A DNA stretch of 16,649 nucleotides, taken from assembly GCA_043798715.1 (NCBI GenBank), contig JAZDOK010000023.1, positions 1-16,649 of the forward strand. The letters run 5' to 3'. Positions 6,126-12,565 of the stretch are shown piece by piece. Position numbers and translations under genes: made by a program. The first letter of the stretch is position 1. Every line of letters begins with the position of its first letter. Under the pieces are notes generated by a model, which was not told the DNA's origin, made no database searches, and worked only from the letters and a program-made list of their open reading frames with translations. Origin of the DNA: JAZDOK01 sp043798715. GTDB taxonomy: Bacteria; Vulcanimicrobiota; JAZDOK01.

Positions 6126-8405
6126 TTGACTCCAGGAAAAAGAGGCAAAGCAATAAAGGCCGAAGAGAAGCTTCAAGAAAGTGAACGCCGGCTCTCCTCC
6201 ATATACGATACGGTCGGGGATGTCATTTATTGTTTGGCCGTCGAGGCCGAGAGAAGTTATCGTTTTGTTTCAGTCAATAAGGCATTTGGCAATGTCACAG
6301 GATTGAGCGAGGACGCAGTAGTCGGGAAATTGGTGAACGAAGTTATCCCTGAACCCTCCCTTTCGGTAGTCCTTGAAAAATACAGACAGGCCATTGAAGG
6401 GAATTCAATTGTCCGATGGGAAGAGGTTTCTGATTACCCAACCGGACGATTAACCGGTGATGTCAGTATTGCCCCTGTTTATAACGATGAAGGACGCTGT
6501 ACGCATCTTGTCGGTTCCGTTCATGATATCACCGAATACAAACGTGCAGAGGCGGCCCTGAAAGACAGTGAAGCTCTCTATCGTTATCTATTTGAACAAA
6601 ATCCTGTTCCCATGTTGATTTACGAACTGGGCAGTCTCGCCATTCTTGCAGTAAACGATGCGTTTTCGGCGCATTATGGTTACAGTAAAAAAGAGGCGTT
6701 GAAACTTCTTCTTACGGATCTTTACCCTCAAACTGAAAAGAAACCTATTGGCGAACTCAGTAAAAAATTACAGGGACTCGCCTATGCGGGAGAATGGCAT
6801 CATCTGAAAAAGGATGGCACCCAAATCACGATAGAAGCCCGTTCGCACGGATTTTCTTATGAAGGACGCGCCGCACGTATTGCCGTCGTGACCGACATCT
6901 CCGAGCGCAAAAAGACTGAAGAAGCGCTTAATTACGAGCATCAACGTCTGGTAACTACCATCGAAAGCATGACAGATGCATTCGTTTCGCTTGATAAGAA
7001 TTGGTGCTACACGTACATGAATAAAAACGCAGGTATAATTTTTAACAGAGAGCCAAAGACTATTGTGGGAAAACACATCTGGACAGAATTTCCGGAAGGT
7101 GTCGGGCAACCATTCCATCTCGCCTATGAGAAAGCAATGCGAGAACAAAAACCCATTGAGATTGAAGAATACTACCCTCCATACAACAAGTGGTTTAAAA
7201 ACCGTATTTATCCATCCCCGGATGGTTTGTCAATATTCTTCTCCGATATTACAGAAAGAAAACATGCAGAGGAAGTTCTGCGTGAAAGCGAAGAAAATTA
7301 CAGAACGGTTTTTGAGAACACCGGAACTGCTACCGTCCAGATCGAAGAAAATACCATCATCAGTCTTGCAAACGCAGAATTTGAAAAGCTTTCAAAGTAC
7401 TCAAAACAGGAGATCGAAGGAAAGAAAAGCTGGACGGAATTCGTGTTAAAGGAAGACCTTGACAGGATGCGGGTTCAGCATTCATTAAGAAGGGAAAATC
7501 AGGAAGCCGCACTCAAGCAATATGAGTTCAGGTTTATTGCAAAAGACGGCAATATCCGTAACATCCTGCTTACCATCGACCTGATGCCGGGAACGACAAA
7601 AAGCGTTGCTTCGCTTCTGGATATTACCGAGCGTAAACTTGCAGAGATGGAAATTCAGAATTTGAATGCCGAACTTGAAAAGCGGGTGATGGTGCGTACT
7701 GCACAGTTGGAAGCGGCCAACAAAGAATTGGAGGCTTTTTCTTATTCTGTTTCTCATGATTTGCGCGCACCGTTGCGGCACGCAAGCGGTTATGCCGATC
7801 TACTCGTTAAACGATGCAAATCCGAGCTTTCGGAAAATGGACTGCATTATTTGAATTCCATAGCCGATTCCGTGCATCAGATGGGAATACTTATTGACGA
7901 TCTGCTGCAGTTTTCAAAAACCGGCCGGGCCGAGATGCGGCTGACTCGTACGGATATGAATGAGATGGTGAAAGAAGTTTTTGAGTTTCTGCGTAATGAT
8001 AATCCCAACCGCACGATCAACTGGACCATAAGAGAATTACCAACAGTATTTTGTGATAAGTCAATGTTAAAATTAGTATGGATGAATCTGTTGAGTAACG
8101 CCGTCAAGTTCACAAGAACAAGAGAAAGTGCAATGATAGAAATTGGAGTCCGTGAAGAGAACAACGAATTTGTATTCTTTGTGCGCGACAATGGAGTAGG
8201 GTTTAATATGAAGTATGCGCACAATCTCTTTGGGGTCTTTCAGCGACTCCACTCCGTAGAAGAATTTGAAGGAACCGGTATTGGACTTGCGAATATACGC
8301 CGAATAATACTGCGCCACGAAGGGCGCACATGGGCTGAGGCCGAACCGGAAAAAGGAGCGACATTCTATTTCACATTGCCGAAACGCAATGAGGAAAAAC
8401 CATGA
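6126..8405 (+). CDS. Cytosolic sensor histidine kinase with four PAS domains
   Basis: A 759-residue two-component sensor without membrane segments. Four PAS/PAC units lie at about 20-138, 147-262, 270-378 and 387-503. Each ends in the usual D-I-(S/T)-E-x-K linker (HDITEYKRAE, TDISERKKTE, SDITERKHAE, LDITERKLAE). A coiled segment (505-535) leads to the HisKA domain FSYSVSHDLRAPLRH with phospho-acceptor His544. The ATPase domain has the N box NLLSNAVKFT (Asn658), G1 DNGVGFN (Asp688) and G2 GTGIGLAN (716-722), ending GATFYFTLP, so the kinase looks functional. The start is TTG at 6126 with AAGGAG 7 nt upstream. The stop overlaps the next start as ATGA. The central part is visibly AT-rich: hand counts give 20/60 G+C at 7021-7080 and 23/60 at 7381-7440, against 33/60 at 4801-4860 and 40/60 at 14821-14880. 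That suggests a different origin from its neighbours. The signal is unknown. Confidence 0.
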   Translation: MTPGKRGKAIKAEEKLQESERRLSSIYDTVGDVIYCLAVEAERSYRFVSVNKAFGNVTGLSEDAVVGKLVNEVIPEPSLSVVLEKYRQAIEGNSIVRWEEVSDYPTGRLTGDVSIAPVYNDEGRCTHLVGSVHDITEYKRAEAALKDSEALYRYLFEQNPVPMLIYELGSLAILAVNDAFSAHYGYSKKEALKLLLTDLYPQTEKKPIGELSKKLQGLAYAGEWHHLKKDGTQITIEARSHGFSYEGRAARIAVVTDISERKKTEEALNYEHQRLVTTIESMTDAFVSLDKNWCYTYMNKNAGIIFNREPKTIVGKHIWTEFPEGVGQPFHLAYEKAMREQKPIEIEEYYPPYNKWFKNRIYPSPDGLSIFFSDITERKHAEEVLRESEENYRTVFENTGTATVQIEENTIISLANAEFEKLSKYSKQEIEGKKSWTEFVLKEDLDRMRVQHSLRRENQEAALKQYEFRFIAKDGNIRNILLTIDLMPGTTKSVASLLDITERKLAEMEIQNLNAELEKRVMVRTAQLEAANKELEAFSYSVSHDLRAPLRHASGYADLLVKRCKSELSENGLHYLNSIADSVHQMGILIDDLLQFSKTGRAEMRLTRTDMNEMVKEVFEFLRNDNPNRTINWTIRELPTVFCDKSMLKLVWMNLLSNAVKFTRTRESAMIEIGVREENNEFVFFVRDNGVGFNMKYAHNLFGVFQRLHSVEEFEGTGIGLANIRRIILRHEGRTWAEAEPEKGATFYFTLPKRNEEKP

Positions 8406-8503
8406 TCGAAGTAAGAACAATCCTGCTCGTGGAAAACAATCGGAATACAGATAAAATCGTTGAACTTATTGAAGGCTTGAGAGACAAAAAGCAGGGAGCA
8501 TGA
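8402..8503 (+). pseudogene. Truncated response-regulator receiver, 33 residues
   Basis: The ATG at 8402 overlaps the kinase stop as ATGA. This is the position and coupling expected for a cognate response regulator. The product begins VRTILLVENNRNTDKIVELI, which matches the first strand and acidic pocket of small Rcp1-type receivers (ILLVEDNPxDxEL), with Asn in place of the second acidic residue. It stops after 33 residues, so the phospho-acceptor Asp, the conserved Lys and the rest of the fold are absent. The stop codon falls inside a hairpin. It is most likely a decayed 5' remnant. Expression as a short peptide cannot be excluded, but it could not receive phosphate. Confidence 0.
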
Positions 8504-8537
8504 ATCCTGATGTTTGATGATGCTCCCTTGTCTTTTT
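8494..8537 (+). terminator. Probable intrinsic terminator after the histidine-kinase genes
   Basis: GGGAGCAT (8494-8501) pairs perfectly with ATGCTCCC (8520-8527) around an 18-nt loop. It is followed by TTGTCTTTTT. Weaker pairing continues outward to GGCT (8474-8477) and AGCC (8539-8542). Because the arms are flanked by A-runs and T-runs, it could stop transcription from both sides: the kinase on the plus strand and the aroF/DUF6485 transcript on the minus strand. The large loop lowers confidence. Confidence 0.
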
Positions 8538-8598
8538 GAGCCTCTGCCAGGATGGTTCCCCCGTGGCGGCGAACAATGCGCTGAACAGCCGCCGCTTG
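8518..8598 (-). pseudogene. Decayed C-terminal fragment of another histidine kinase
   Basis: Read on the minus strand, this stretch gives AAAVQRIVRRHGGTILAEAQ then KDKGAS. This is the final helix and strand of a HATPase_c domain, normally GLAxVQRIVxRHGG...AEAxxxKGATF. The preceding GTQ may be a shrunken remnant of the GTGIGL box. Upstream of it the frame runs into the 3' end of the DUF6485 gene and no further kinase sequence is recognisable. It lies opposite in direction to the intact kinase and differs from that kinase's own tail (NIRRIILRHEGRTWAEAE), so it is not a simple copy of it. There is no start codon or domain, so it is not a gene. Confidence 0.
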
Positions 8599-8617
8599 TG
8601 TCCCGCTTTGGAAAGTT

Positions 8618-8812
8618 CTACTTTTTCCGGCACTGAACAAACCTTTTAATGGAGCGGTCATAGGTTCGTTCCACATCGGGAGAAAAAAGGCAGCCCGGGA
8701 GCTCCTCCATCGAGCGATGATAGGTGAGGCACTCGCAGCAGAGACCCTTCCGGCTGCATGGCTCATAGGTGCAGGTACACTTCGCCCGGTTTTTTTCAGC
8801 CTTGCATTCCAT
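8618..8812 (-). CDS. Cysteine-rich DUF6485-type small protein
   Basis: A 64-residue protein with nine cysteines (positions 3, 12, 14, 19, 25, 26, 28, 41, 61), including CxC and CCxC clusters, followed by ELPGCLF and VERTYDRSIKRFV. The pattern agrees with the small family DUF6485 as I remember it. The role is unknown; the cysteines suggest metal or Fe-S binding. There is no signal peptide. Two starts are possible. GTG at 8821 forms a GTGA overlap with the aroF stop but has its SD almost touching it. ATG at 8812 has AGGGGGTGAG at a normal distance and begins at the conserved MECK, so it is preferred. It follows aroF by 5 nt and must share its transcript. Confidence 0.
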   Translation of the reverse strand: MECKAEKNRAKCTCTYEPCSRKGLCCECLTYHRSMEELPGCLFSPDVERTYDRSIKRFVQCRKK

Positions 8813-8817
8813 GATTC

Positions 8818-9891
8818 TCACCCCCTGACGAGACAGGTTTTAAGCTCATCCAAGAAGCGTTCAAACTGGGCAAAATCCATCTGTTGATCGCCGTCCGAAA
8901 GGGCGACCGAAGGGTTCTCGTGAACCTCCACCATGATGCCGTCGGCGCCGGCAGCCAGGGAGGCGAGGGAGACCCGGGAGAGAATGTCGGTCCTCCCGGT
9001 GGCATGGCTTGAATCCACGATGACGGGAAGGTGGCTCTCATTCTTTATGATGGGGATGGCCGAGATGTCGAGGGTATTCCTGGTCCACTTCTCAAAGGTG
9101 CGTATTCCCCGCTCACAGAGAATGATTTCCCGGTTGCCCTGGGAGATGACGTATTCCGCGGAAAAAAGAAATTCCTCAATCGTGGCCATGAATCCCCTCT
9201 TCAGCATGACGGGCTTCTTGCATCTCCCCACTTCCTTGAGCAATTCGTAATTATACATATTACGCGCGCCGATCTGGCAGATATCGGTATAGCGGAGGAC
9301 GTTTTCCAGATCCCTCGGATCCAGGACTTCCGTGATGACCACCATGTCATGCGCGGAGGCGACTTCCCTGAGAATCTCAAGACCCTTCTCCCTGAGACCC
9401 TGAAAACTGTAGGGCGAGGTCCTGGGTTTAAAAGCACCCCCTCGAAGAATCCGCACGCCCTTCTTTCTTAAAAAGGCCGCAATCTTATCCGTCTGTTCAA
9501 AGCTTTCAACCGAGCACGGCCCCGCCATAATGACGGGAAAGCCTCCACCGATCGTCAGGTCTCCGATACGGATGACGGTATCTTCCTTTTGATGCTTCCG
9601 GCTGACCAGGAGGGTCTTCTTCTCCTCTGTCTTCATGAGATCCAGCGAAGCTTTGAAAATCTCCTTGAAGAGGGCCTTGATGACCTCATTGGAAAAAGGC
9701 CCCTGGTTTTGATCCACGATCCGGTTCAACATGGCTGACTCCCGCGCCGGATCAAAGGTTTCGAGGCCCTTGGAAATCTTGACTTTCCCGATCTCGGATA
9801 CCACGGCGGCCCGCCTGTTCAAAAGGTCCAGGATCTCCATGTTCAGGCGGTCAACTTCCTGGCGAAGGTTCTTCATGTTGTCAGGGGACAT
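8818..9891 (-). CDS. aroF: Fused chorismate mutase / DAHP synthase (type I-beta)
   Basis: Bifunctional cytosolic enzyme of 357 residues. Residues 6-88 form an AroQ-type chorismate mutase (LRQEVDRLNMEILDLLNRR, EIGKVK, DPARES). Residues 105-350 form a type I-beta 3-deoxy-D-arabino-heptulosonate-7-phosphate synthase, which condenses PEP with erythrose-4-phosphate as the first step of aromatic amino acid synthesis. The synthase metal ligands are visible: Cys126 (AGPCSVES), His296 (DSSHATGR), Glu322 (VEVHENP) and Asp333 (LSDGDQ). PEP-site segments GGAFKPRTSPYSFQGL and KRGFMATIEEF are also present. In characterised fusions of this order the mutase domain also serves as the feedback-inhibition site. 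Start ATG at 9891 has AAGGAG 8 nt upstream. TTG at 9897 is only 2 nt from the SD and is rejected. The gene begins 22 nt after a tRNA-Thr and continues into DUF6485, with no room for its own promoter outside the tRNA. Confidence 0.
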   Translation of the reverse strand: MSPDNMKNLRQEVDRLNMEILDLLNRRAAVVSEIGKVKISKGLETFDPARESAMLNRIVDQNQGPFSNEVIKALFKEIFKASLDLMKTEEKKTLLVSRKHQKEDTVIRIGDLTIGGGFPVIMAGPCSVESFEQTDKIAAFLRKKGVRILRGGAFKPRTSPYSFQGLREKGLEILREVASAHDMVVITEVLDPRDLENVLRYTDICQIGARNMYNYELLKEVGRCKKPVMLKRGFMATIEEFLFSAEYVISQGNREIILCERGIRTFEKWTRNTLDISAIPIIKNESHLPVIVDSSHATGRTDILSRVSLASLAAGADGIMVEVHENPSVALSDGDQQMDFAQFERFLDELKTCLVRG

Positions 9892-9913
9892 CTGCAATGC
9901 TCCTTGAATAAAA

Positions 9914-9988
9914 TGGAGCCGAGAGTCGGACTTGAACCGACGGCCTGCTCATTACGAGTGAGCTGCTCTACCACTGAGCTATCCCGGC
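9914..9988 (-). tRNA. tRNA-Thr (anticodon CGU)
   Basis: A full cloverleaf can be drawn. The acceptor stem GCCGGGA/TCTCGGC has one G-T pair. The D stem is GCTC/GAGC, the anticodon stem GCTCA/TGAGC with loop CTCGTAA, and the T stem GTCGG/CCGAC with loop TTCAAGT. The discriminator is T and the CCA end is encoded (9914-9916). The anticodon CGT at 9954-9956 reads the ACG codon, so the specificity is threonine. The gene is 75 nt including CCA. A strong promoter sits just upstream, and the DAHP synthase gene follows 22 nt downstream on the same strand. Confidence 0.
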
Positions 9989-10003
9989 TCGATTACCAGT
10001 GAA

Positions 10004-10032
10004 ATTATACCAGCATCACTTCGCTCTGTAAA
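10004..10032 (-). promoter_or_regulatory. Sigma70-type promoter for tRNA-Thr and probably aroF
   Basis: On the minus strand there is TTTACA (10027-10032), a 17-nt spacer, then TATAAT (10004-10009), extended as TGGTATAAT. That is five of six bases at -35, a perfect -10 and ideal spacing. The predicted transcript start is near 9997, giving a leader of about 9 nt before the tRNA 5' end at 9988. It is the best promoter in the window. Confidence 0.
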
Positions 10033-10049
10033 GACAGACTCCTGCGAAG
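10019..10049. repeat. Two-step inverted repeat over the -35 region
   Basis: CTTCGC (10019-10024) pairs with GCGAAG (10044-10049). Inside them, TCTGT (10025-10029) pairs with ACAGA (10034-10038) around AAAG, leaving a 5-nt bulge. It covers the -35 hexamer of the tRNA-Thr promoter. It could be an operator, or a weak terminator for transcripts passing through; there is no clean T-tract. Chance is possible. Confidence 0.
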
Positions 10050-10095
10050 CTAAAAAGTTTTCTCCGGGTGGTGGAATCATTTTCCAAGAGGTTTT

Positions 10096-10112
10096 TTCTT
10101 CCCCGGGAAGAA
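10096..10112. promoter_or_regulatory. 17-bp palindrome just before the DUF192 start
   Basis: TTCTTCCC and GGGAAGAA are perfect inverted arms of 8 nt around a single C. The one-base centre suits a dimeric DNA-binding protein better than an RNA hairpin. The right arm also provides the only purine-rich stretch that could act as ribosome site for the ATG at 10122. No regulator gene is nearby, so the role is a guess. Confidence 0.
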
Positions 10113-10121
10113 TTATGCCGT

Positions 10122-10583
10122 ATGAAAGGTTCCCTTTTAGCCCTTTTAATCGCCTTTTTGTTCTTCTGGAACGGCATCGCCTCCCCGGCCGCCTCAGGAG
10201 ACAAAAACAACCTGACGGTTGTCATCATCAACAACAGGCCCCTTTTTATGGTGGAAAAAGCCTGCACTGTCGGGGCCCGGGTCCAGGGGCTATCCGGGAG
10301 GAAAGAGCTGGCTGACGACAAAGGGATGCTCTTTGTTTTTCAGGATAAGAAAACCAGAAATTTCTGGATGAAAGACATGCATTTCGGCCTGGATATCCTC
10401 TTTATAAACAACGGACGGATCATGGAAATCATCACGCTGCCAAAGCCGGCAGGCGGCGTCATCCCCTCCTGCCTGTCACGCTGCCAGGCCGATCAGGTTC
10501 TCGAAATAAACGCCGGTATGGCCGGGAAACTCGGCATACACCCGGGAGACCGGCTCACTGAAAGACGCGGCGACGGACGCTAG
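10122..10583 (+). CDS. Exported DUF192 family protein
   Basis: A 153-residue protein of DUF192 (COG1430), function unknown. Family hallmarks are QGLSGRKELADDKGMLFVF, then NFWMKDMHFGLDILFINNGRI, a loop with P-K-P and S-C, and the closing LEINAGMAGKLGIHPGDRL. The start is placed at ATG 10122 because it begins a signal peptide (MKGSLLALLIAFLFFWNGIA, likely cut near residue 24-25). The protein is therefore exported, and the mature domain has the usual size of about 110-130 residues. An upstream in-frame GTG at 10068 would bury the signal sequence. The ribosome site is weak (GGGAAG, 11 nt away). The gene stands alone on the plus strand, and its stop overlaps that of the convergent gene. Confidence 0.
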   Translation: MKGSLLALLIAFLFFWNGIASPAASGDKNNLTVVIINNRPLFMVEKACTVGARVQGLSGRKELADDKGMLFVFQDKKTRNFWMKDMHFGLDILFINNGRIMEIITLPKPAGGVIPSCLSRCQADQVLEINAGMAGKLGIHPGDRLTERRGDGR

Positions 10584-11335
10584 AAGCTGTAACTGCCGAT
10601 TACCTGCTGATTTTTCATAATCACCAGACTGGCCGGTGAATCTCCGGGCGGCAGGTTGAAGGTAATATCAAGCACGTGCTCCTGGTTGGGATCCAGGGTG
10701 AGCGTATCCGGAGTGTCATTCCCCCCGTAGATTGAGTAATAATTCATATATTTGAGGCTGATATAGGTCGTTCCGCTGCTTCCGATGAGCTGGAAATTAA
10801 AGTGGTTAAGAGAGATTAGTTCATTCGAGGTATTGGTGAGACCTATTTTGTATATACAGGTGCTGCTGTTGACCGGATCCGGATTTGTGCCGGTGGTGGC
10901 ATTCTTGATTGAAATATTAACTACCTGCTGAAGAGCCTGGGAAGACACCGGCGCCTGCCTGGATTGAAATGTGACGCTCTTTCTGTCAGGGGACAACTGA
11001 GCTTTCAAACCGAGGGCATTGCAGAAGTCCAGAAGATCCAGGTACAGATACCCCGTATAATAATACTGATCCACAGCGCAGCTGTTCACCAGGTACCTGC
11101 CGCTTCCAGTATCTGTCATGTCGTTATACTGAAAAAGACTTTTCAGCGAATCGACGGATACATAGGGCTCGCCGTTGACCATATAGACATAGCCCTGGGC
11201 CGTCCGGCCGTTATAGCTGAGGGTTAACTGAGCCGGCTTATCCGGCGGCGGGTTATTAAGCTGAGCCGCCCCGATGCCGGAAAGAAGCATCCCCAGGAGG
11301 GCGACCAAAGAGGCGACGAGTGCGAGTTTTCTCAT
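10580..11335 (-). CDS. Secreted two-domain protein of unknown function (copper amine oxidase N-like plus beta-sandwich)
   Basis: A 251-residue protein with a clear signal peptide (MRKLALVASLVALLGMLLSG, cut near residue 24). Residues 36-125 resemble the small N-terminal stalk domain often called copper amine oxidase N-like (NGEPYVSVDSLKSLF, YLDLLDFCNALGLKAQL, RKSVTF). Such domains are usually accessory in cell-surface proteins and do not imply oxidase activity. Residues 135-251 look like an all-beta immunoglobulin/DUF4352-type sandwich (YKIGLTNTSNELISLNHFNF, TLDPNQEHVLDITFNLPPG). Three cysteines (86, 105, 160) could form a disulfide. No catalytic motif is seen. It follows the CoA-transferase gene by 24 nt on the same strand, with GGGG about 10 nt before the ATG, but a shared function is not obvious. 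Its stop shares a CTAG with the convergent DUF192 gene. Confidence 0.
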   Translation of the reverse strand: MRKLALVASLVALLGMLLSGIGAAQLNNPPPDKPAQLTLSYNGRTAQGYVYMVNGEPYVSVDSLKSLFQYNDMTDTGSGRYLVNSCAVDQYYYTGYLYLDLLDFCNALGLKAQLSPDRKSVTFQSRQAPVSSQALQQVVNISIKNATTGTNPDPVNSSTCIYKIGLTNTSNELISLNHFNFQLIGSSGTTYISLKYMNYYSIYGGNDTPDTLTLDPNQEHVLDITFNLPPGDSPASLVIMKNQQVIGSYSF

Positions 11336-11359
11336 TTTTAATTTTCCCCTTTCGTTTCT

Positions 11360-12565
11360 TTAAATGACTCCTTCGGATTTCAACTGCTCTAACTTTTCAG
11401 GAGTGAATCCCAGCAAATCCGAATAGACCTTCTCATTATGCTGACCAAGCAGGGGGGCGGGATTGAAAATCTTGGCCGGTGTATCAGAGAACTTGATGGG
11501 ACAACCGGCAATTCTTACCTTACCATACTGCGGTTGATCTATTTCCACTATCATCTCTCTGAATTTGTTGACATGCTCATCCTCCACCGCCTCCCCTACA
11601 TTGTAAACGGGAGCCGACGGCACGTCGTTTTGCATCAGCAATCTGGCAATATCCCACCGGGTCTTATCCTTCGTAATGTCTTCGATCATGATCTTGAGCG
11701 CCGCCTCATTCTCGCACCTCTTGCAATTACTCTCAAAGCGCGGGTCGAGGAGCCACTCGGGTTTTCCTATTGCGGCGCAGAAGCGCTTCCAGATGTTATC
11801 GTTTCCCGCGGCGATGACCACGTAGCCGTCGCTGGCTAAAAAGACGTCAAAGGGCGTGATCGAGGGATGCCTGGAACCGATGCGCGTAGGGGGCTTCCCT
11901 TCGAGAGAGTAGCGGACCACGGCGTTTTCAAGAACCGCAATCATGGAGTCCACCTGGGCCACGTCTACCTTCTGACCCTTCCCGGTAATATCCCGGCAGC
12001 GCAGGGCCGCCAGGATTCCGATCGCCAGAAACATCCCCGAAATCATATCCCCGATGGAGGATCCGGCGCGAACCGGCGGCTTATCGGGCCAGCCGTTCAT
12101 GTCCATGAAGCCGCCCATGGCCTGACCGATGATGTCATAACTGGGCCATCCGCTATAGGGTCCGTATTGGCCGAAACCGGAACCGCAAGCGTAGATCAGG
12201 CGCGGGTTGTCCTTGACGAGTTCATCGTAGCCGAGCCCCCACTCATCCAGGGTCCCCGGCTTGAAATTTTCAATGAGAACGTCGCATTTTTTCACCAGAT
12301 CCTTAAGGATTTCCTTGCCTTTTGGAAGTTTCAGGTTCAGGGTGACGTCTTCCTGATTGCGGTGGATGCTCACAAAATAGGCGCTTTTTTCAGGTCCCTG
12401 CACCCCCGGGAAGAACGGCCCCCATTCCCGGCTCATTTCTCCGCAGACGGGCCTCTCGACCTTGATGACCTCCGCCCCCATGTCGGCCAGAAGCATCGCG
12501 CAGTAGGGCCCGAAGAGCGCCCCGGTGACGCTCAGGACACGCAGTCCCTCAAGTGGTCTCTCCAA
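11360..12565 (-). CDS. Class III CoA-transferase (CaiB/BaiF family)
   Basis: Moves CoA between carboxylic acids in the cytosol by a mixed-anhydride mechanism. The 401-residue length is typical. Visible motifs are LEGLRVLSVTGALFGPYCAM at the N-terminus, LLADMGAEVIKVERP, LIENFKPGTLDEWGLGYDEL, SGFGQYGPYSGWPSYD, and AGSSIGDMISGMF with the conserved catalytic Asp at 173. The substrate cannot be read; formyl-, carnitine-, benzylsuccinyl- and other CoA esters are used by relatives. The start is TTG at 12565, supported by a perfect AGGAGG 8 nt upstream. It lies 63 nt after murC on the same strand, so read-through from the cell-wall operon is possible, and a secreted protein gene follows. No acyl-CoA dehydrogenase, ligase or transporter that would point to a pathway is present. 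Confidence 0.
   Translation of the reverse strand: MERPLEGLRVLSVTGALFGPYCAMLLADMGAEVIKVERPVCGEMSREWGPFFPGVQGPEKSAYFVSIHRNQEDVTLNLKLPKGKEILKDLVKKCDVLIENFKPGTLDEWGLGYDELVKDNPRLIYACGSGFGQYGPYSGWPSYDIIGQAMGGFMDMNGWPDKPPVRAGSSIGDMISGMFLAIGILAALRCRDITGKGQKVDVAQVDSMIAVLENAVVRYSLEGKPPTRIGSRHPSITPFDVFLASDGYVVIAAGNDNIWKRFCAAIGKPEWLLDPRFESNCKRCENEAALKIMIEDITKDKTRWDIARLLMQNDVPSAPVYNVGEAVEDEHVNKFREMIVEIDQPQYGKVRIAGCPIKFSDTPAKIFNPAPLLGQHNEKVYSDLLGFTPEKLEQLKSEGVI

Noticed and set aside
8371..8766. 131-codon minus-strand open frame across the kinase end, the scar and the DUF6485 gene
   Set aside because: Only the 8518-8598 part resembles a protein (kinase tail). The rest is antisense or out-of-frame to real genes, so it is not one gene.
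10068..10121. GTG start giving an 18-residue longer DUF192 protein
   Set aside because: It would place charged residues ahead of a clear signal peptide that begins at ATG 10122.
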